In this document: in pieces, positions 1 to 12,986 of the stretch
Position numbering within the stretch: position 1 is the stretch's first letter
Layout of the letters: each line of letters opens with the position of its first letter
Assembly: GCA_001566295.1 (NCBI GenBank)
Contig: KQ964251.1
Span: 1,121,838-1,185,837 of the forward strand
Direction of reading: 5' to 3'
DNA from: Microdochium bolleyi
Lineage: Eukaryota > Ascomycota > Sordariomycetes > Xylariales > Microdochiaceae
DNA: 64,000 nucleotides
Position numbers and translations under genes: made by a program
The notes under the pieces: model-generated
What the model was told of the DNA's origin: nothing
The model's database searches: none
What the model saw: the letters and a program-made list of their open reading frames with translations, nothing else

Positions 1-1220
1 TGCAGCTTGCACGAACGGATCGCGGTCCTAGGCCATGTTAGCATAAAGATCGTCCCACATATTGAGCGATCAGGCCAGTTGACTTACGTAGAGCTCCTGG
101 GGCGTTGGCCGCTCGTCCGGAACCTTGTGCAAACACTTATGGCACATTTCCTCCAAGATTGAAGGGAACGCATCACTCTTGGGCAACTTAGGGGCAGGCT
201 CGTGCACGATCTGTTGCAACAGGTCCAGGATACCAGCCGGCCCCTCATCGTCGTCAGTGGGGTGCTCACTGCCAAACGGGAAGCGGCCGATGGCCAGCTC
301 CATGATGCTCAAACCGAAACTCCACACGTCCGACTTGACCGTGTACTTCTCGCCCTGGATACGTTCCGGCGCCATGTAAGTCGAAGTGCCAACGAACGTG
401 TCGGCGATGGAGTTAACAAGCTCGCCAGATACACCAAAGTCGCACAGCTTGATCTGGCCCCTAGAGTTGGTGAGAATATTCGAAGGCTTGATGTCGCGGT
501 GCATGATGTGAAGTTGGTTGTAAAGGTATGTCAGTCCTCCAAGGGTAGCCTCTGCGATTTTACCCAGCACATCAACTCTGATTGGGCCAAAGTCACGAGA
601 GACACGGTCGAGAGAACTGCGACATGCTGGTCAGCAACAGGTCCAGCGGAGCGATGGGGCGCAGCTGCTTCAGCTCGGAACCTACCCCACGTCCATATAC
701 TCCATACACATAATCACGTCGTTATGCTCGTTCAGGAATGCGCCATAGAATGTGACGATGTAGTCAGAGTGGCAGCCGTGCATAATCTGAAGCTCGCGCA
801 CGATTCGTCTCCGCATCTCCTTCTTGGCCTCTACGTGGATGACCTGTAAGGAGTGATCAGAAAAGTCAGGATACCATGTCTCGTGCACGTCTTGGGCTGA
901 GGGGTCTCTCGTACCTTTCGAGCCATCGTAGTTCCTGTTGGCAAGTGCTTGACTTTGCTGACCGTGCCACCATTTCCGGCGCCAAGCTCCTTGACAATCT
1001 CGAGGTCTTCTTGTTTGAGATCGAGGTTGAACTCGATGCCAATCTCAAGCTGTGCATCCGCTCCTTCTTCAGCAGCTCGGGAGCCACCGGCGCCCCAACC
1101 GCCTGGCGCTGTCTTGCCGCCAGCGGGTCCAGGGGCAGCCACGGGTGCCTTTGGTGTCAGAGCCAACCCCTTGACATTCTTGCGCTTCATAGAACGCGGC
1201 GCGAAGCCGGGTTCAGCCAT
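1..1220 (-). CDS. MAP kinase kinase, Ste7/MEK-2 type (C-terminus cut by window edge)
   Basis: Dual-specificity kinase of the pheromone/invasive-growth MAPK cascade, expected to phosphorylate a Fus3/Kss1-type MAPK in the cytoplasm. Exons read on the minus strand: 1220-915, 843-686, 616-88 and 27-1 (open at the edge), with introns GTACGA..CAG, GTAGGT..CAG and GTAAGT..TAG; all junctions keep frame. About 340 residues are visible. Seen: N-terminus MAEPGFAPRSMKRKNVKGL, glycine loop GAGNGG, the beta-3 lysine in MARK (K102), catalytic HRDIKPSN, DFG, and an activation loop with the Ser-x-x-x-Thr pair (NSIADTFVG) that a MAPKKK phosphorylates, followed by MAPER. The N-terminal basic stretch resembles the MAPK-docking leader of this family. 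The start was chosen by family resemblance; the frame stays open upstream. The residues in front of the kinase and the activation loop fit Ste7 orthologues better than Pbs2 or Mkk1 types (from memory). Confidence 0.93.
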
Positions 1221-3893
1221 TTCGAGTGAGATGCGGTGGTGCAGTCGGAAAGAGCTTGTAAAGAGTATTATCGACGGTATGGTGTTCCAGTCGGTACTGG
1301 GCTTGGCGGGAGGAGCTCTAAGCTCTTGCGGTTCGGGATGGGTTGTGTTGGATGCCCCTCGAGAGGAACCAAGATTGTTTATTGCTAGCTGATGCAAGCT
1401 GCACGTAGACGATAGAACTGTGTAGAGGAAAGGCTATAGCATTGCCTGCCCTGCTTGGGATGTGCTGTCGGGCGACGCGGAATGGACAGCCCCTCACAAC
1501 CCTGGGAGATGTTGCGTGGCGACAAACAGCAAAGGGAGAAAGTCGGACAGGCGGCTTGGCGTGTGGTCTGTGACCTGCGAGCTATGGACGTTCTGAGCGT
1601 CAGTGGCAGCCGACTGGGCGCGCTGAGGTGGGGAGAGACCGAGGAAATGCGAGCCGTCGCAGAGGGTGTCGTGATGTGGCAGAAGAAGCAGGACAGCGGG
1701 GTGAAGGCGGGCTTTTGTCTTGGGCAGAGGGGAAGCAGGGTGTGAGTCGAGGAGGGGATGCCGTGCAAGACCCTGGCAGCTCAGAGTGTGCAGGCGCTTG
1801 CTCAGGGGCTGCGGCACACACCTGACAGGTGAGGTGGTGCTGGGCACAACTTACCAACCTGAACTGCCCACCTGCAACTGAGCATGCATTGCTACTCCTG
1901 TCGCCATGTTCCAGATGGAATATTGGGCTCCTCATTCAGAGGGCCCGGCCCTGCATCCGTACAATAATGTCCAAGCATTGAGTCATCGCGGATCCTACCT
2001 GTAGGTATCAGCAGCACTAAGCTTGCTCAGACTCTGTCAACCCTTCGCCCACGCACCCGCCTGTGTTGAGTAAAGTACCCGGATGCAAGGGCATCGACGA
2101 CTTTGATAATTGCGAACAATAATGCACAGCTCGTAAGCCAGGGTACTTTCTCCGTCTGCGTGGTCCGGATCTGCCCATGCCCGGCTGCTTCTTGTGCCAA
2201 TACGTGCGCCCGTCTCGCCATGAAGTCCGAGTCAAAGACCTCCACATCGACGTTGCGTGCGACGTCACAGACACACCAGTACGCAACCGCTTCGTGCAAG
2301 CCGCAAGGTACAACCGCATGATGCGGCCAGTATCTGAGACCTGAGGTGTCCCCCATCCTATCTCCCGCGATGTGCATGTACAGGGCCTGGTTGGGAGAGA
2401 TGCAAAGTGACGACCATCTTGCATGCCATCATCTGCATTGCCAGCACCACCCCGCGAGAGCAAACAGTCAAATGCAGCCCCCAGCCCAAAAATATCTTCA
2501 GGCACTCGTTCCATTGCTGGACCTGAACAAAGGCTGCGGCTGCGTGTACGACTGGATAGCTGCCTGCCCACAGGCCAAACCACCCTGGCCGCGAGCTCCT
2601 ATTGCTCAGTGTTGTAGCCAACGATGGCACTCGGCAGGGGCTTGAAGCTTTGATTCCTGCAGGTGTTCCGGACATATGACTGGCAAGTCCCGACAGGTCG
2701 CCGTCGTGCGATCGAACCCCAGCCGGCGCAGCCCTCGGCGAACCATGTCGACTTTTTGTTTATTCGAAACCAGACTCAGCGGCACTGGGCCCGTCCATGG
2801 GGTGCTGAGGGTGGTTCCGAGTGGGCTTGTCGTTGTGCTTGCTCGTTTCGCGTGTTTCTGATAGCTCTGGCCAGGGCGCGTCCTGGTGCTAGGGGTCGAC
2901 TCCTTGGACCGGGGCTACCCACGAGCGCGGGAGACACTGCCGTCGAAAGCCAGGGCTCTGGTCATGCATGGGAGACCGGATGATAGGGCGTCACAGATTG
3001 TATGGGCGCCCTGTTCTTGATCTGCTGCCTGCCAGTTCATGATGGGATGAATATGATCCCGGGAGTCTTCTGCCGCCTGTCGACGCAATCGACCTGCACA
3101 AGTCACCCTTCGAAGGCCGCACCGCCTCAGACAAATCCTCCCGAAGCAATTCGCGCCCTTCACTTGATCCAGTGGACGCTGCGAATTGCAAGGCGGAGCC
3201 TGGGTGCTCCCTGTGTCAGATAGCGTAACCAAGCCATCATGTTGTCGGAGCAGAGACTGGCAAGCATTCATGGTCGTAGCCACGACTGCATGTCTATCTT
3301 ATGAAGTACATGTAGGACACACCACATCTAGCCGCACTGATTTGGCTGTTGGACAAGTTGTGCGAACCAATGGCATGTCAACAAAGGAATCGGTATGCGC
3401 AACGAACTTGAAGTCGTTCTTCCACAAGAGGACCAAGGTGTGTGCTGTTCAAGTGCCTCGCATGGTGAATGGCTTAGCCACACTGCGGTGGAGCTGTGGC
3501 GTGCTGGCCATTTACGTGCGCCACGTTCCCCAAAATGCCCGACGTTGGGGGCAGCGACCAATTGATGGTGCGCGCGCCAGAGCCAGTCCCAAGAAACGCG
3601 ACCACCAAGACGCCTGCAATTTTCCAATCCAGCTTGCCAGCTTGCTTGTCAATGGAGCTCAGCGCGGCCTCTCCTTGAGATTTTCACCTTCTCTTCTGCC
3701 GACTACTCCCAGCGCTGTCAATCATTCCAATAACGAGCAGCAGCGACGAGTCCTCGCAAGTGTTGACGACATCCAGACAGCCGACAAACTCGAGTTTGCG
3801 GCTGCACAGCCAACCTATCTCTTCACCCTCCCCAGGCAACGACCGTAGTCACCAACGCTCATCCAAGCATCACGCTGACTGCGAGCATACACG
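1221..3893. other. Intergenic interval, MAPKK / SPT6 divergent promoters
   Basis: About 2.7 kb between two divergent genes. Open frames at 2017-2583 (minus) and 3186-3848 (plus) have arbitrary composition, no recognisable domain and no splice partners, so I call no gene. The part next to each start codon presumably holds the 5' UTRs and promoters. An imperfect inverted repeat sits at 1996-2007. Confidence 0.6.
1996..2007. repeat. Short inverted repeat TACCT-GT-AGGTA
   Basis: Two 5-bp arms around a 2-bp centre. It is one of four similar TACCT..AGGTA motifs in the gaps of this window. Confidence 0.5.
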
Positions 3894-6800
3894 ATGAGCA
3901 ACTCGATGCGGGATCTGGTCATCGGCGAGGCCGAGCTCGATGACGATGAGGACGATGAGTCCTTCGATGAGGAGACTGGCGAAGCTCGCCAACGCGAGCG
4001 CAAACGGAATGGAGAGATGGACGACTCAAGCGACGATGAGGACGATGATGACGACGAGGAGGAGGCTGCGAAGGTAGGGCCAACGTTGAGCACTTGCCGG
4101 CTCCCGCAGGGCTTAGCTGACACAAAGTTGAACATCAGATTCGTGAGGGTTTCATTGTAGACGAGGACGAAGAAGAAGAGGAAGATGAAGACCCCGAAGA
4201 AAGAAGACAGCGACGAAAGCGGAAGAGGCGACAGGAGCGCGAGGAAGATGCCCAGCTCGACGAAGAAGATCTGGACCTCATCGGCGAGACCATCCCAGAC
4301 GCCGATCGGAACCAGGCAAGCCAGGTGAGAGAGAACCTTGGATACGAAGCATACTGCACTGCAATCCCTAACATCCATTTCCACTGCCTTAGAAGAATTA
4401 CAAGCGCCTCAAGCGCGGCCACCAGGAAGAAAAAGCGCGCGGAAGCGAGCGCCGTGGACTCGATGACATGTTCGACGACGAAGAAGAGGAGCTCGACGAA
4501 AGGCCATACGGACGGCCGAGCCACCGCGCTGCTGTTGACGAGTTCGACGACTTTATCGAAGAAGACTTCCCCGAGGACGAAGACGAACGCATGCGCCAGA
4601 TGGAAGACCTCGAGGTCGCCCGGCCACGTGAGAGGCAGATTGCCGGTGGCGTGCTTGACACGGCCGGACTCGACAAGGACGCGCTCGAGGACATGGCCGC
4701 CATCTTCGGCAACGGAGAGGAATATGCCTGGGCGCTCGATATGGAAGAGGAGGAAGAAGAGCGGCAGAAAGGCGAGCAGACGCTCGAGCTTAAGGACGTC
4801 TTCGAACCCTCACAGCTGGCCGAAAAGCTGCTGACCGAAGCCGACAACGAGATCCGCTTCACCGACGAACCGGAGCGCTTCCAGCTCGATCGCAAGCCTT
4901 TCAAGCACCTCCAGATCTCAGCTGACCAGTTCAGAGAGGAGTCTGAATGGATCATGAATCTGATGTGGCCGCAGAAGCAGCTCTCGAGCGACCTGCATAG
5001 CCCTTTCCATAAGGCTATTGGCAAGGTACTCGAGTACTTCGTTGTCGAGGAGCTCGAAGTCCCATATGTCTTCCAGCATCGCAAGGACTATCTGATCCAC
5101 GCCCGCAAGAACCGCAACCCAGACTATCAGACGGACTCTGACGCGCCTCAGTTCATCATCAACGCGGAAAAGCTGCTGACACAAGATGACTTGTGGCGCA
5201 TCCTCGAGCTCGACATCCAGTTCCGTTCGCTGATTGAGAAGCGCAATGCCCTGGAGAAGACATACGACAACCTGCGAGGTATTACCGAAGGCATAGATGA
5301 AATGATACCTGAGATGATCCCGCAAGCTGCGACAATTGGAGAACTCCAGGATATTCAGGACTTCGTCCAGTTCCAGTATGCGGCTCAGCTCAAGGATCTC
5401 GCCAGTATGAACGGCACGAGCAAGGAAACCAAGCGTCCGGGAACGAAAGCATCACTCTTCGACCGTGTGCGGAAAAGCAAGGCATACAGATTCGTCAAGG
5501 CCTACGGAATATCTCCAGACCGCCTTGCGCAGAACGCACTTCGTGAAGGAAAGAAGGTCCTTGCTGATGACGAACAGATGCTCCCGATCGACCTTGCAGA
5601 TGCTTTGACGGACAGCGACTTCCCGACTGGCGAGCAGGTGCTCAAGCAAGGACGGCAGATGTATTCCGAGGAGATGTTCATGAGTCCGAGGATGAGGAAG
5701 CACTTCCGGATCCATTTCTACCAGATGGGTGAGGTCAGCTGTCACCGAACCGAAAAGGGCCTTCGCAGAATCGACGAGGCCCATCCTTTCTACGAAATCA
5801 AGTACCTGGTCAACCAAAGCATCAGCGATCTTGCGCGACATCCCGAGCGCTTCCTGAAGATGATGAAAGCCGAGGAAGAGGGTTTGATTGAGGTCAGGCT
5901 GCGGCTGATGAACGAAAGAGAATTCAAGCGCCAATTGCTGGCGGAGTTCAAGTCCGACAACTACAGTGAGCTTGCAGATGCTTGGAACGAGGAGCGGCGC
6001 CAGGTACTGGACTTGGCATTCCCGAAGCTGGAGCGGCTTATCGCAAAGGGCGTCAAGGATTCGTTGCGGACCGCTTGTCAAGACGAACTTCTGAAGGTCT
6101 GTCGCGAGGAGTATTCGAAACGACTTGATCAGGCGCCGTACAAGCCCAAGGGTATGGTGCTTGGCACTGCGCCTCGTGTACTTGCTTTGTCCAATGGCAT
6201 GGGCGATCCAGGCAGAGAACCAGTCTTCTGGGTCTGGGTGGACGAAGATGGACGCATTGCAGAGACAGGCCAGCTAGGCAACCTATCTCGCGATGAAGCC
6301 CAGCGAGACTTGTTTGTTGATATTGTCGAGCGTCGGAAACCTGACGTCATCGGCGTCAGCGGTTTCTCTGCCGATACGCAAAGGCTGGTACGCGATATCG
6401 AGGCTCTTGTGAGCGAGAAGAAGCTCGAAGGCGCAGAGTACACGGATCCGGACTCCGATGACTACCGGAGCGACCTGCTCGAGGTCGTCGTCGTTAATGA
6501 CGAGGTGGCCAGACTGTACAAGGACAGCCCTCGTGCCCAGGCTGAGAACCCTACTCTCAACCAAGTCGCGAGGTATTGCGTGGGACTCGCCAAGTACCTG
6601 CAAAATCCGATGAAGGAGTATGCTGCTCTCGGCAAGGATGTCGCGTCCTTACTCTTTCACCCCAGCCAACATCTGCTGCCGCCAGAGAAGTTCTTGAAGC
6701 ACCTGGACACTGCCATGGTTGACATGGTCAATCTGTATGGTGTGGACATCAACGAGGCCGTGAGCGACTCCTACACCGCCAACCTCCTCCCATACGTTGC

Positions 6801-8347
6801 TGGTCTGGGTCCCCGAAAAGCTACGAGCGTCATCAAAGCGATCAACACCAATGGTGGAATCGTCAACTCCCGCGACGAACTCGTCGGCGACCCTGATAAC
6901 AACAAGTTGCCCGTTGTCGGACCTCGTGTATGGAACAACTGCGCCAGTTTCCTGTTCATCGAGTACGACGCGACGAACCCGACCTCGGAGCCGCTCGACA
7001 ACACCAGAGTGCATCCAGAAGACTACGAGCTCGGTCGCAAGATGGCTGCTGATGCACTTGAGCTTGATGAGGAAGATGTCAAGGCTGAGACTGATGAGAA
7101 TGGTCCGGGTGCAATCGTCCGGAAACTTTTCAGAGATGACGAGCAGGAGAAGGTCAACGAGCTGATTCTCGAGGAGTACGCCGAGCAGCTGGAGAAGAAC
7201 TACAGCCAGCGGAAGAGGGCAACGCTCGAGACGATCCGCGCCGAGCTCCAGGCTCCTTACGAAGAGATTCGTCGGCCTTTCGCCACCCTGCAGACCGACC
7301 AGATCTTCACGATGTTTACTGGAGAAACCAAGGAGTCGCTGGCCGAAGGCATGATCATTTCTATCAACATCAGGGTGGTCAAGGATGACTTCGCTATTGC
7401 CAAGCTTGATTGTGGTATCGAGGGACGCATCGACGCGCAAGAAGTCTCATATCGACCAGGTACTTCGATGCGCGATGTCATTCACATGGGCCAGACTGTG
7501 CAGGCCAAGATCCTGGAGCTTAATCGCAAGGACTTCATGACAAAGCTGTCTCTCCGTGAGGATGAGCTTCGCAAGCCGTACCGGAAATACAACGACCACG
7601 ACCGTGATGCATGGGATTTCCGCCTGGAGTCTGATGACCAGGAGGCACTGCGGGAAAAGGACAAGGCCACTGGTCGTGCGCAAAGAATGATCAAGCACCC
7701 GTACTTCAAGACTTTCAACTCGGCTCAAGCAGAGGAGTACCTTGGCTCTCGTGCCCAGGGAGATGTTGTTGTGCGCCCTTCGTCCAAGGGCAACGACCAC
7801 CTCACCATTACGTGGAAGGTTGCCGATGGAGTCTTCCAGCATATCGACGTCCTTGAGCTGCAGAAGGACAGCGAGTTCGCACTGGGCAAGCAGCTGCGTA
7901 TCGGCGGAAAGTACACTTACACCGATCTTGACGAGCTGATTGAGTCGCACGTCAAGGCCATGGCCAAAAAGGTCAACGAGCTGATGAACCACGAGAAATT
8001 CAAGCAAGGCAGCTTGGCAGACCTAGGTATGTTCATCGTGCACCACCCCTCTGATTCACGTGAGACAATGACTAACAGGGACTACAGAGAAATGGCTGAC
8101 TTCGTACTCGAACGCCAATGCGACGCAATCGATCTACTTGTTCGGCATTAACCCCAAGCACCCCGGCTACTTCAGTCTGTGCTTCAAGGTCAACAAGGCG
8201 GCGCCGATCATGAAGTGGCACGTCAAGGTGGTGCCGCAAGCGTTTGAGATGATGGGCAGCCAGTACCCGGACATGCGTGCCCTGTGCAACGGCTTCAAGC
8301 TAAGACTCAACAATGAGCTGTCGAAGATGCAGCAAGGGAGACGGTGA
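3894..8347 (+). CDS. SPT6: Transcription elongation factor / histone chaperone Spt6
   Basis: Nuclear histone chaperone that travels with RNA polymerase II and rebuilds nucleosomes behind it. Exons 3894-4073, 4139-4324, 4393-8026 and 8088-8347; introns GTAGGG..CAG, GTGAGA..TAG and GTATGT..CAG (ACTAAC branch at 8071-8076). The spliced product is 1419 residues, a normal length for the family. Seen in order: very acidic Asp/Glu-rich N-terminus with Ser (about 1-200); helical core; a YqgF/RNase H-like region (about 700-830); helix-hairpin-helix (about 905-950, LLPYVAGLGPRKA); S1 RNA-binding domain (about 1095-1170); and the tandem SH2 module starting near residue 1225 (HPYFKTF, GDVVVRPSS), which binds the phosphorylated Rpb1 linker. 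The two acidic-tail introns are easily missed because exons 1 and 2 are low-complexity. The last exon, 260 nt, completes the second SH2 fold. Confidence 0.96.
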
Positions 8348-9882
8348 TTAAAGTTTGGATGAGGTAGATAGGACAAGATCAGAAGAAGACTGGTTTCGGG
8401 ACAACCCGGTTAGTATGATATGGCTCGTAGAAGAGCTCGACACTAAAGGCACAGGGCGCCCTTCAAACTAGAAAAGTAAAGATAATGGGACAGCTAAGCA
8501 TTTGAGCGACTGCATCAAAACACAGACATCATATTTTCATGCCGTCCTTGGCGCTGTTGCACAGATCACGACGCCTTGCATTTTCCAATATGTGCCTATT
8601 GTATTGTCTGGGCGCTGAGCCGAGCTTGCACGACAACGGCCTGCAAAAGTGACAAAGAGACGTGGCAGTGCTTTCTCCAAAGTGCACTTGAGAGCATCCA
8701 TGGATGTCCAAGCTTGCTCGCAACCCTGGATCGTTTACGGCGTAGTTGTTTTCACATTGTCTGATTGGCCGCATGGCCTGTTGGCATTGAGTTGAGAAAG
8801 GCAAATTCGAAAGTGGCGCTAGACCGAGCAGCGAGCGCCGCGGTTCAGGGCAGCTAAATGATTACCTGGAGGAACAAACCACCCTAGCTGGGGATCCCGG
8901 AACCTCGGCGGATCGGCGGTGTCAAAAGTCGGTGCCTGGCGTGGAGGGGAAGCGAACCTCGTGGCGAGAAGGCTCAACGCGGGATAACCGAGCCAGGGAG
9001 GGGTACCTCGCCTAGCGGAGGATGGGAATCCGCGGACTGGGCTGTCCCGAGGTCATGATCATGCCAATGAAGCCGCCTGCAAGTGGAGAGGAATGGTTAC
9101 GCACGTCCTCGAGTTCCTGAGCCTAAGTGCGATGAGTACGAGTCGACGATAATAGCCGTTGCACCATTCCCTGGTTCGCTAGACCACGTGGGCTGGGCTG
9201 CATTGCGATGGAAGGAGTCCGCGCTGTCCGCTAACTTAGTCTGCGGTAGTATGTACTCCATAGTACAGCTCTTGTAGCATGAGATGCATGCTCGCCTGGA
9301 CACGGGCTGACAGCGACGTGCTGCGTAAAAGTGAGCCGCTGATTAGCTTGCAACGACCAAGGTGTGAGCCAAGAGCATGGCGGATCGATTGACTGTGCCA
9401 GGCTGATAGCAACGAGGCGGACAGACACAATTTAACAGACACAGCCTTCCTTGGTTTGCAACCTTGAGTCGGCGGAGCCGGTGCCCCCGCTGGCAGCGGC
9501 TGCTCGTGGGGCCTCGTGCGAATTACGACGTAATCAGCCATTGTTGACTTAGCGTGGGCCGCCGCTTCCTCCGTCACAGCCGCCCTAGGGATAATAAGTT
9601 CGACAACTCCAGCACTCCCGCAGCGGCTGACTTTGACGTGTCGCCTACTTGGTCTAGCCTGGCTGACAAGACACCCGACAGAGCCGAGACGGCAAGGGAA
9701 GCAGTTGAGGGATACAAAGATCGCTGGCTGCCGCCATCCTCGCATCACATTCCCTTCCCCACTCGACAACGCGCCTTAGACAACTTGTGCCGTTCCCAGC
9801 AAGCCCCCGGACACGTCCAGCGCAAGGTACATCATTCGAGATCAGGGGCGTAGCTGGCAGGCACCAGCCTCTCGCTGCAGCA
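8348..9882. other. Intergenic interval, SPT6 3' end to OSBP gene
   Basis: About 1.5 kb that should hold the SPT6 3' UTR and the OSBP promoter and leader. Open frames here (for example 9236-9769 minus) show no domain and run across the presumed leader of the next gene. Nothing else recognised. Confidence 0.6.
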
Positions 9883-12800
9883 ATGGCGGGCATAGAACAG
9901 CTCGAGATACACAGCAAGGCAAGCGCGAGCACGCTCGTCCCCGTGCACTTCCGCACTCACAGCAATGCTGACATGGCATACCACGACAGTCCTACATCGT
10001 GCGATGGGTCAAGGTCGATGAAGGCCACACCATCTCCTGGAGCATCCAGCCTCACAAAAAGTCCATGTACGTCACGACCCCTTCAACCTAACCGTGCATT
10101 GACGCGATCTTGCTAAACATCCGGCCTGGCAGCAACTTCGGCATCGTCAAACATCCAGGCACCGGCGCGATAAACCTCACCTCGATCGGCGGCGACGAAG
10201 ACCACGGCGATGGCGTACAGAACAATGTCAAGGGCGGCCTCTTCAAGAAGGACGGCAGCAGCGCGCAGGAGCAACTGTCGAGCAAAGGCTTCACCCTCAT
10301 GAAGTGGCTGGGCAAGTGCGAGGCCGACAAGGTGTCTATCGGCACCTATGACGTGGCGAAGGACAACGGCGGCATGTTCGGCCTCATCTTTGACAACACC
10401 TTCTCCAAGCAGACCTCCAAGACGGCGACTTTCGTGCTCCTGACGTATCCGACTGGCCTCCCTCCGCAGGGTGCGACACATCTGCCCAACCTACAAGCTG
10501 GACCCCACGCCGCAGCGAGCCGGACGAGCCTGGGCAAGACGAAGTTCGCTGAGGCAGGTCCCATGGAGTCGACAGACAGTCTGCACAGTCACCAGAGCCA
10601 CGACAAGAGGAATCGCAAGGGCTCGACCGCGGGTCGGAGCGATAATGCGATCACTTCGACGTCTACATACCATACCGGCAACCTGCTGAAGCGGCGGCGG
10701 AAGAAGGGTCAGGGCTTCGCTCGCAGGTTCTTCTCGCTCGACTTCACGACCTGCACGTTGTCTTATTACTACAACCGCAAGTCCAGTGCGCTTCGCGGAG
10801 CCATTCCGCTGAGTTTGGCGGCGATCGCTGCGGATGAGCGGCGGAGGGAAATCAGCATTGACTCCGGCGCTGAGATTTGGCATCTCAAGGCCTCAAACGC
10901 CGACGAGTTCACGGCGTGGGCAAAGGCGCTAGAGCGTGCCAGTAGGATCGCTCGCGGCCTCGAAAAGAGTTCTGGCCCCTCAGCGAAAACGCTCACCGTC
11001 ACGACTACGGGCGCAATGCCTGCCCAAGCAAGCGTGGAGGAAGAGCGAGAATGGCAGCAGATGGAAGCATTGGTCAGCCGCGTGGTTGGCACACGGGATG
11101 CTATGCGCCGTCTTGTCAAGGACATGGCTGTGCAGAAGCAAACCCATGGACAGCGGCCCACGAGCTCATACCTGTCTCCTGGTGGCACACCAGTAGTGGC
11201 GGAAGAAGGGGAAAGCTACTTCGGTGCTCCTGTGCCGGAGAAGAAGCCGTTCTGGCGACGGAGACCCAGCGCTCAACAAGCTACATCGGCCGGTGTCGGG
11301 GCCGCAGCTACCTCGGCCCTTGCTGTGCCATCTCCGGGCACGGCTACCATCACAACAACGATTCAAGCTGGCCGACGGCCAAATGGGAGATCGCACGAGG
11401 AAGTGAGCACGCAGGAGCACTGCACTGCAATCCTGAACGACCTGGAAAATGTGGTGGCCGAATTTAGCAACGCAATTGCAAACAGCAAGCGCCGGCGTAT
11501 GCCTGTTCCTAGGTCAGCTTCGGCACGGAGAAGTATGGAGTCCACAGCATCTGTAGACGAATTCTTTGATGCTGAAGCTGGGGAGGAGGAGGCATCCCAA
11601 GTCATGAGGATAGACCACCGAGCAAGCGAGGGGGAATCGGAAGGGTCAGATGCCGAAGAGGCTTCCATCCACGACTCGTCCTCGATCTCTTCTATGGAAT
11701 CGACAGTCGAGTCCAGCGATCGAAGTGGCGCTCTTGCTTTGTTTCCAGCAAAGCCCAAATCCCTCTCACCTCTGCCCATTGACATTGGAGTTGAGCGCCG
11801 AGTCACCATCCCCGCGGCCACGATCCCACCGCCTAGCCTTATCGGATTCGTTCGCAAGAACGTCGGCAAAGATCTTAGTGCCATCAGCATGCCTGTGTCT
11901 GCGAACGAGCCCACATCCATGTTGCAGCGTGTTTGCGAACAGCTCGAGTACACACCGCTTCTCGACTTGGCCGCCAAGGCACAGACATCCCAACAGCGCC
12001 TGATGTATGTGTCGGCTTTCGCTGTGTCATACATCAGTGTCAACAGGTCGAAGGAGCGCGCCAACCGGAAGCCGTTCAACCCGTTGCTTGGCGAGACCTT
12101 TGAGCTGCTGAGGACCGATAGTGAAGTGCCGGGTGGTTTCCGCCTGTTGGTCGAAAAGGTCGTCCACCGCCCAGTGCGACTGGCTATGCATGCCGATGCC
12201 GCATTATGGTCTTTCACCCAGAGCCCGGCACCAGCTCAAAAGTTCTGGGGCAAAAGTGCGGAGTTGACGTCAGATGGCCGCGCTCGCATCGCCCTGAGAC
12301 TGCCAGACGGGACTGATGAGTTCTATTCGTGGAACATCGCGACCATGTACCTTCGCAACGTCGTCATGGGCGAGAAGTACATCGAGCCCGTCAATAACAT
12401 GACAATCAACAACGAGTCCTCTGGTGCCAAGGCAACTGTGGACTTCCCGTCCAAGGGCGTATTTGGCGGCCGCAGCGAGGAAGTCAAGGTCGACATCTTC
12501 GATGCGAATGGAAGCCATGCAGGTCTGGGCCTGTCGGGCACGTGGACAAACTCGTTACGCGCAGTGGAAAATGGCAAAGCTGGAGCCGACATCTGGAAGG
12601 CTGGGGACCTGGTGCCAAAGGCCACGAGTACGTACGGGCTCACTACTTTTGCCGCCAGTCTCAACGAGATCACTGCCATCGAGAAGGACCGTCTTCCCCC
12701 AACGGACTCGCGCCTGCGTCCTGATCAGCGCTTCGCGGAACAAGGCAAGCTCGATGATGCCGAGGAGTGGAAGGTCAAGCTCGAAGAGGCTCAGCGCGAT

Positions 12801-12986
12801 CGGAGACGAGAGCTTGAGGAGCGAGGCGAGCAGTACCAGCCTAAGTGGTTCATCAGGGCCGGAGATGAAGCTGGCGCCGCGGGTGAGAGCGAGGAGGTCT
12901 GGCGCTTCAAGGGGGGCAAGGACAGCTATTGGGAGCACCGCGCTACTGGCGACTGGAAGGGCGTTGACGAGATCTTCAATGTCTAG
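9883..12986 (+). CDS. Oxysterol-binding protein, Osh3-like (GOLD-like N-terminus, PH, ORD)
   Basis: Lipid-transfer protein expected at ER-plasma-membrane contacts, moving or sensing sterol/PI4P. Exons 9883-9918, 9990-10066 and 10133-12986 give 988 residues. The start was chosen because MAGIEQLEIHSK splices in frame to SYIVRWVKVDEGHT and then NFGIVKHPG, the N-terminal beta-rich (GOLD-like) region of Osh3 proteins. A PH domain follows at about 220-310 (GNLLKRRRKKGQGFARRFF), then a Ser/acidic linker with several low-complexity stretches, and the ORD from about 607 to the end (NPLLGETFELL, WSFTQSP, QKFWGKS, GEKYIEPV). Intron 1 is GC-AG (AAG|GCAAGC), intron 2 GT-AG. The family fingerprint EQVSHHPP is replaced by EKVVHRPV (about residue 710), keeping one of the two histidines. 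I am sure of the family; the Osh3 subclass rests on domain order. Confidence 0.93.
9919..9989 (+). other. GC-AG intron (first intron of the Osh3-like gene)
   Basis: A 71-nt intron with donor AAG|GCAAGC and acceptor GACAG|TCC. It joins a 12-codon first exon to the next exon in phase 0 and restores a conserved protein reading. No GT donor nearby gives an in-frame product with the same continuity. GC donors are a small minority of spliceosomal introns and usually carry exactly this strong consensus. Confidence 0.8.

Noticed and set aside
1221..1397. N-terminal extension of the MAPKK frame
   Set aside because: The open frame continues upstream but the sequence has no family resemblance; MAEPGFAPRSMKRKNVKGL matches the usual start.
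2690..2740. Possible tRNA T-arm (GGTTCGAT on the minus strand)
   Set aside because: The flanking bases do not pair as a T-stem, and no acceptor or anticodon arm can be drawn around it.
6649..7440. 263-codon minus-strand open frame inside SPT6
   Set aside because: Antisense shadow of a long GC-biased coding exon; no domain and the plus-strand protein is conserved throughout.
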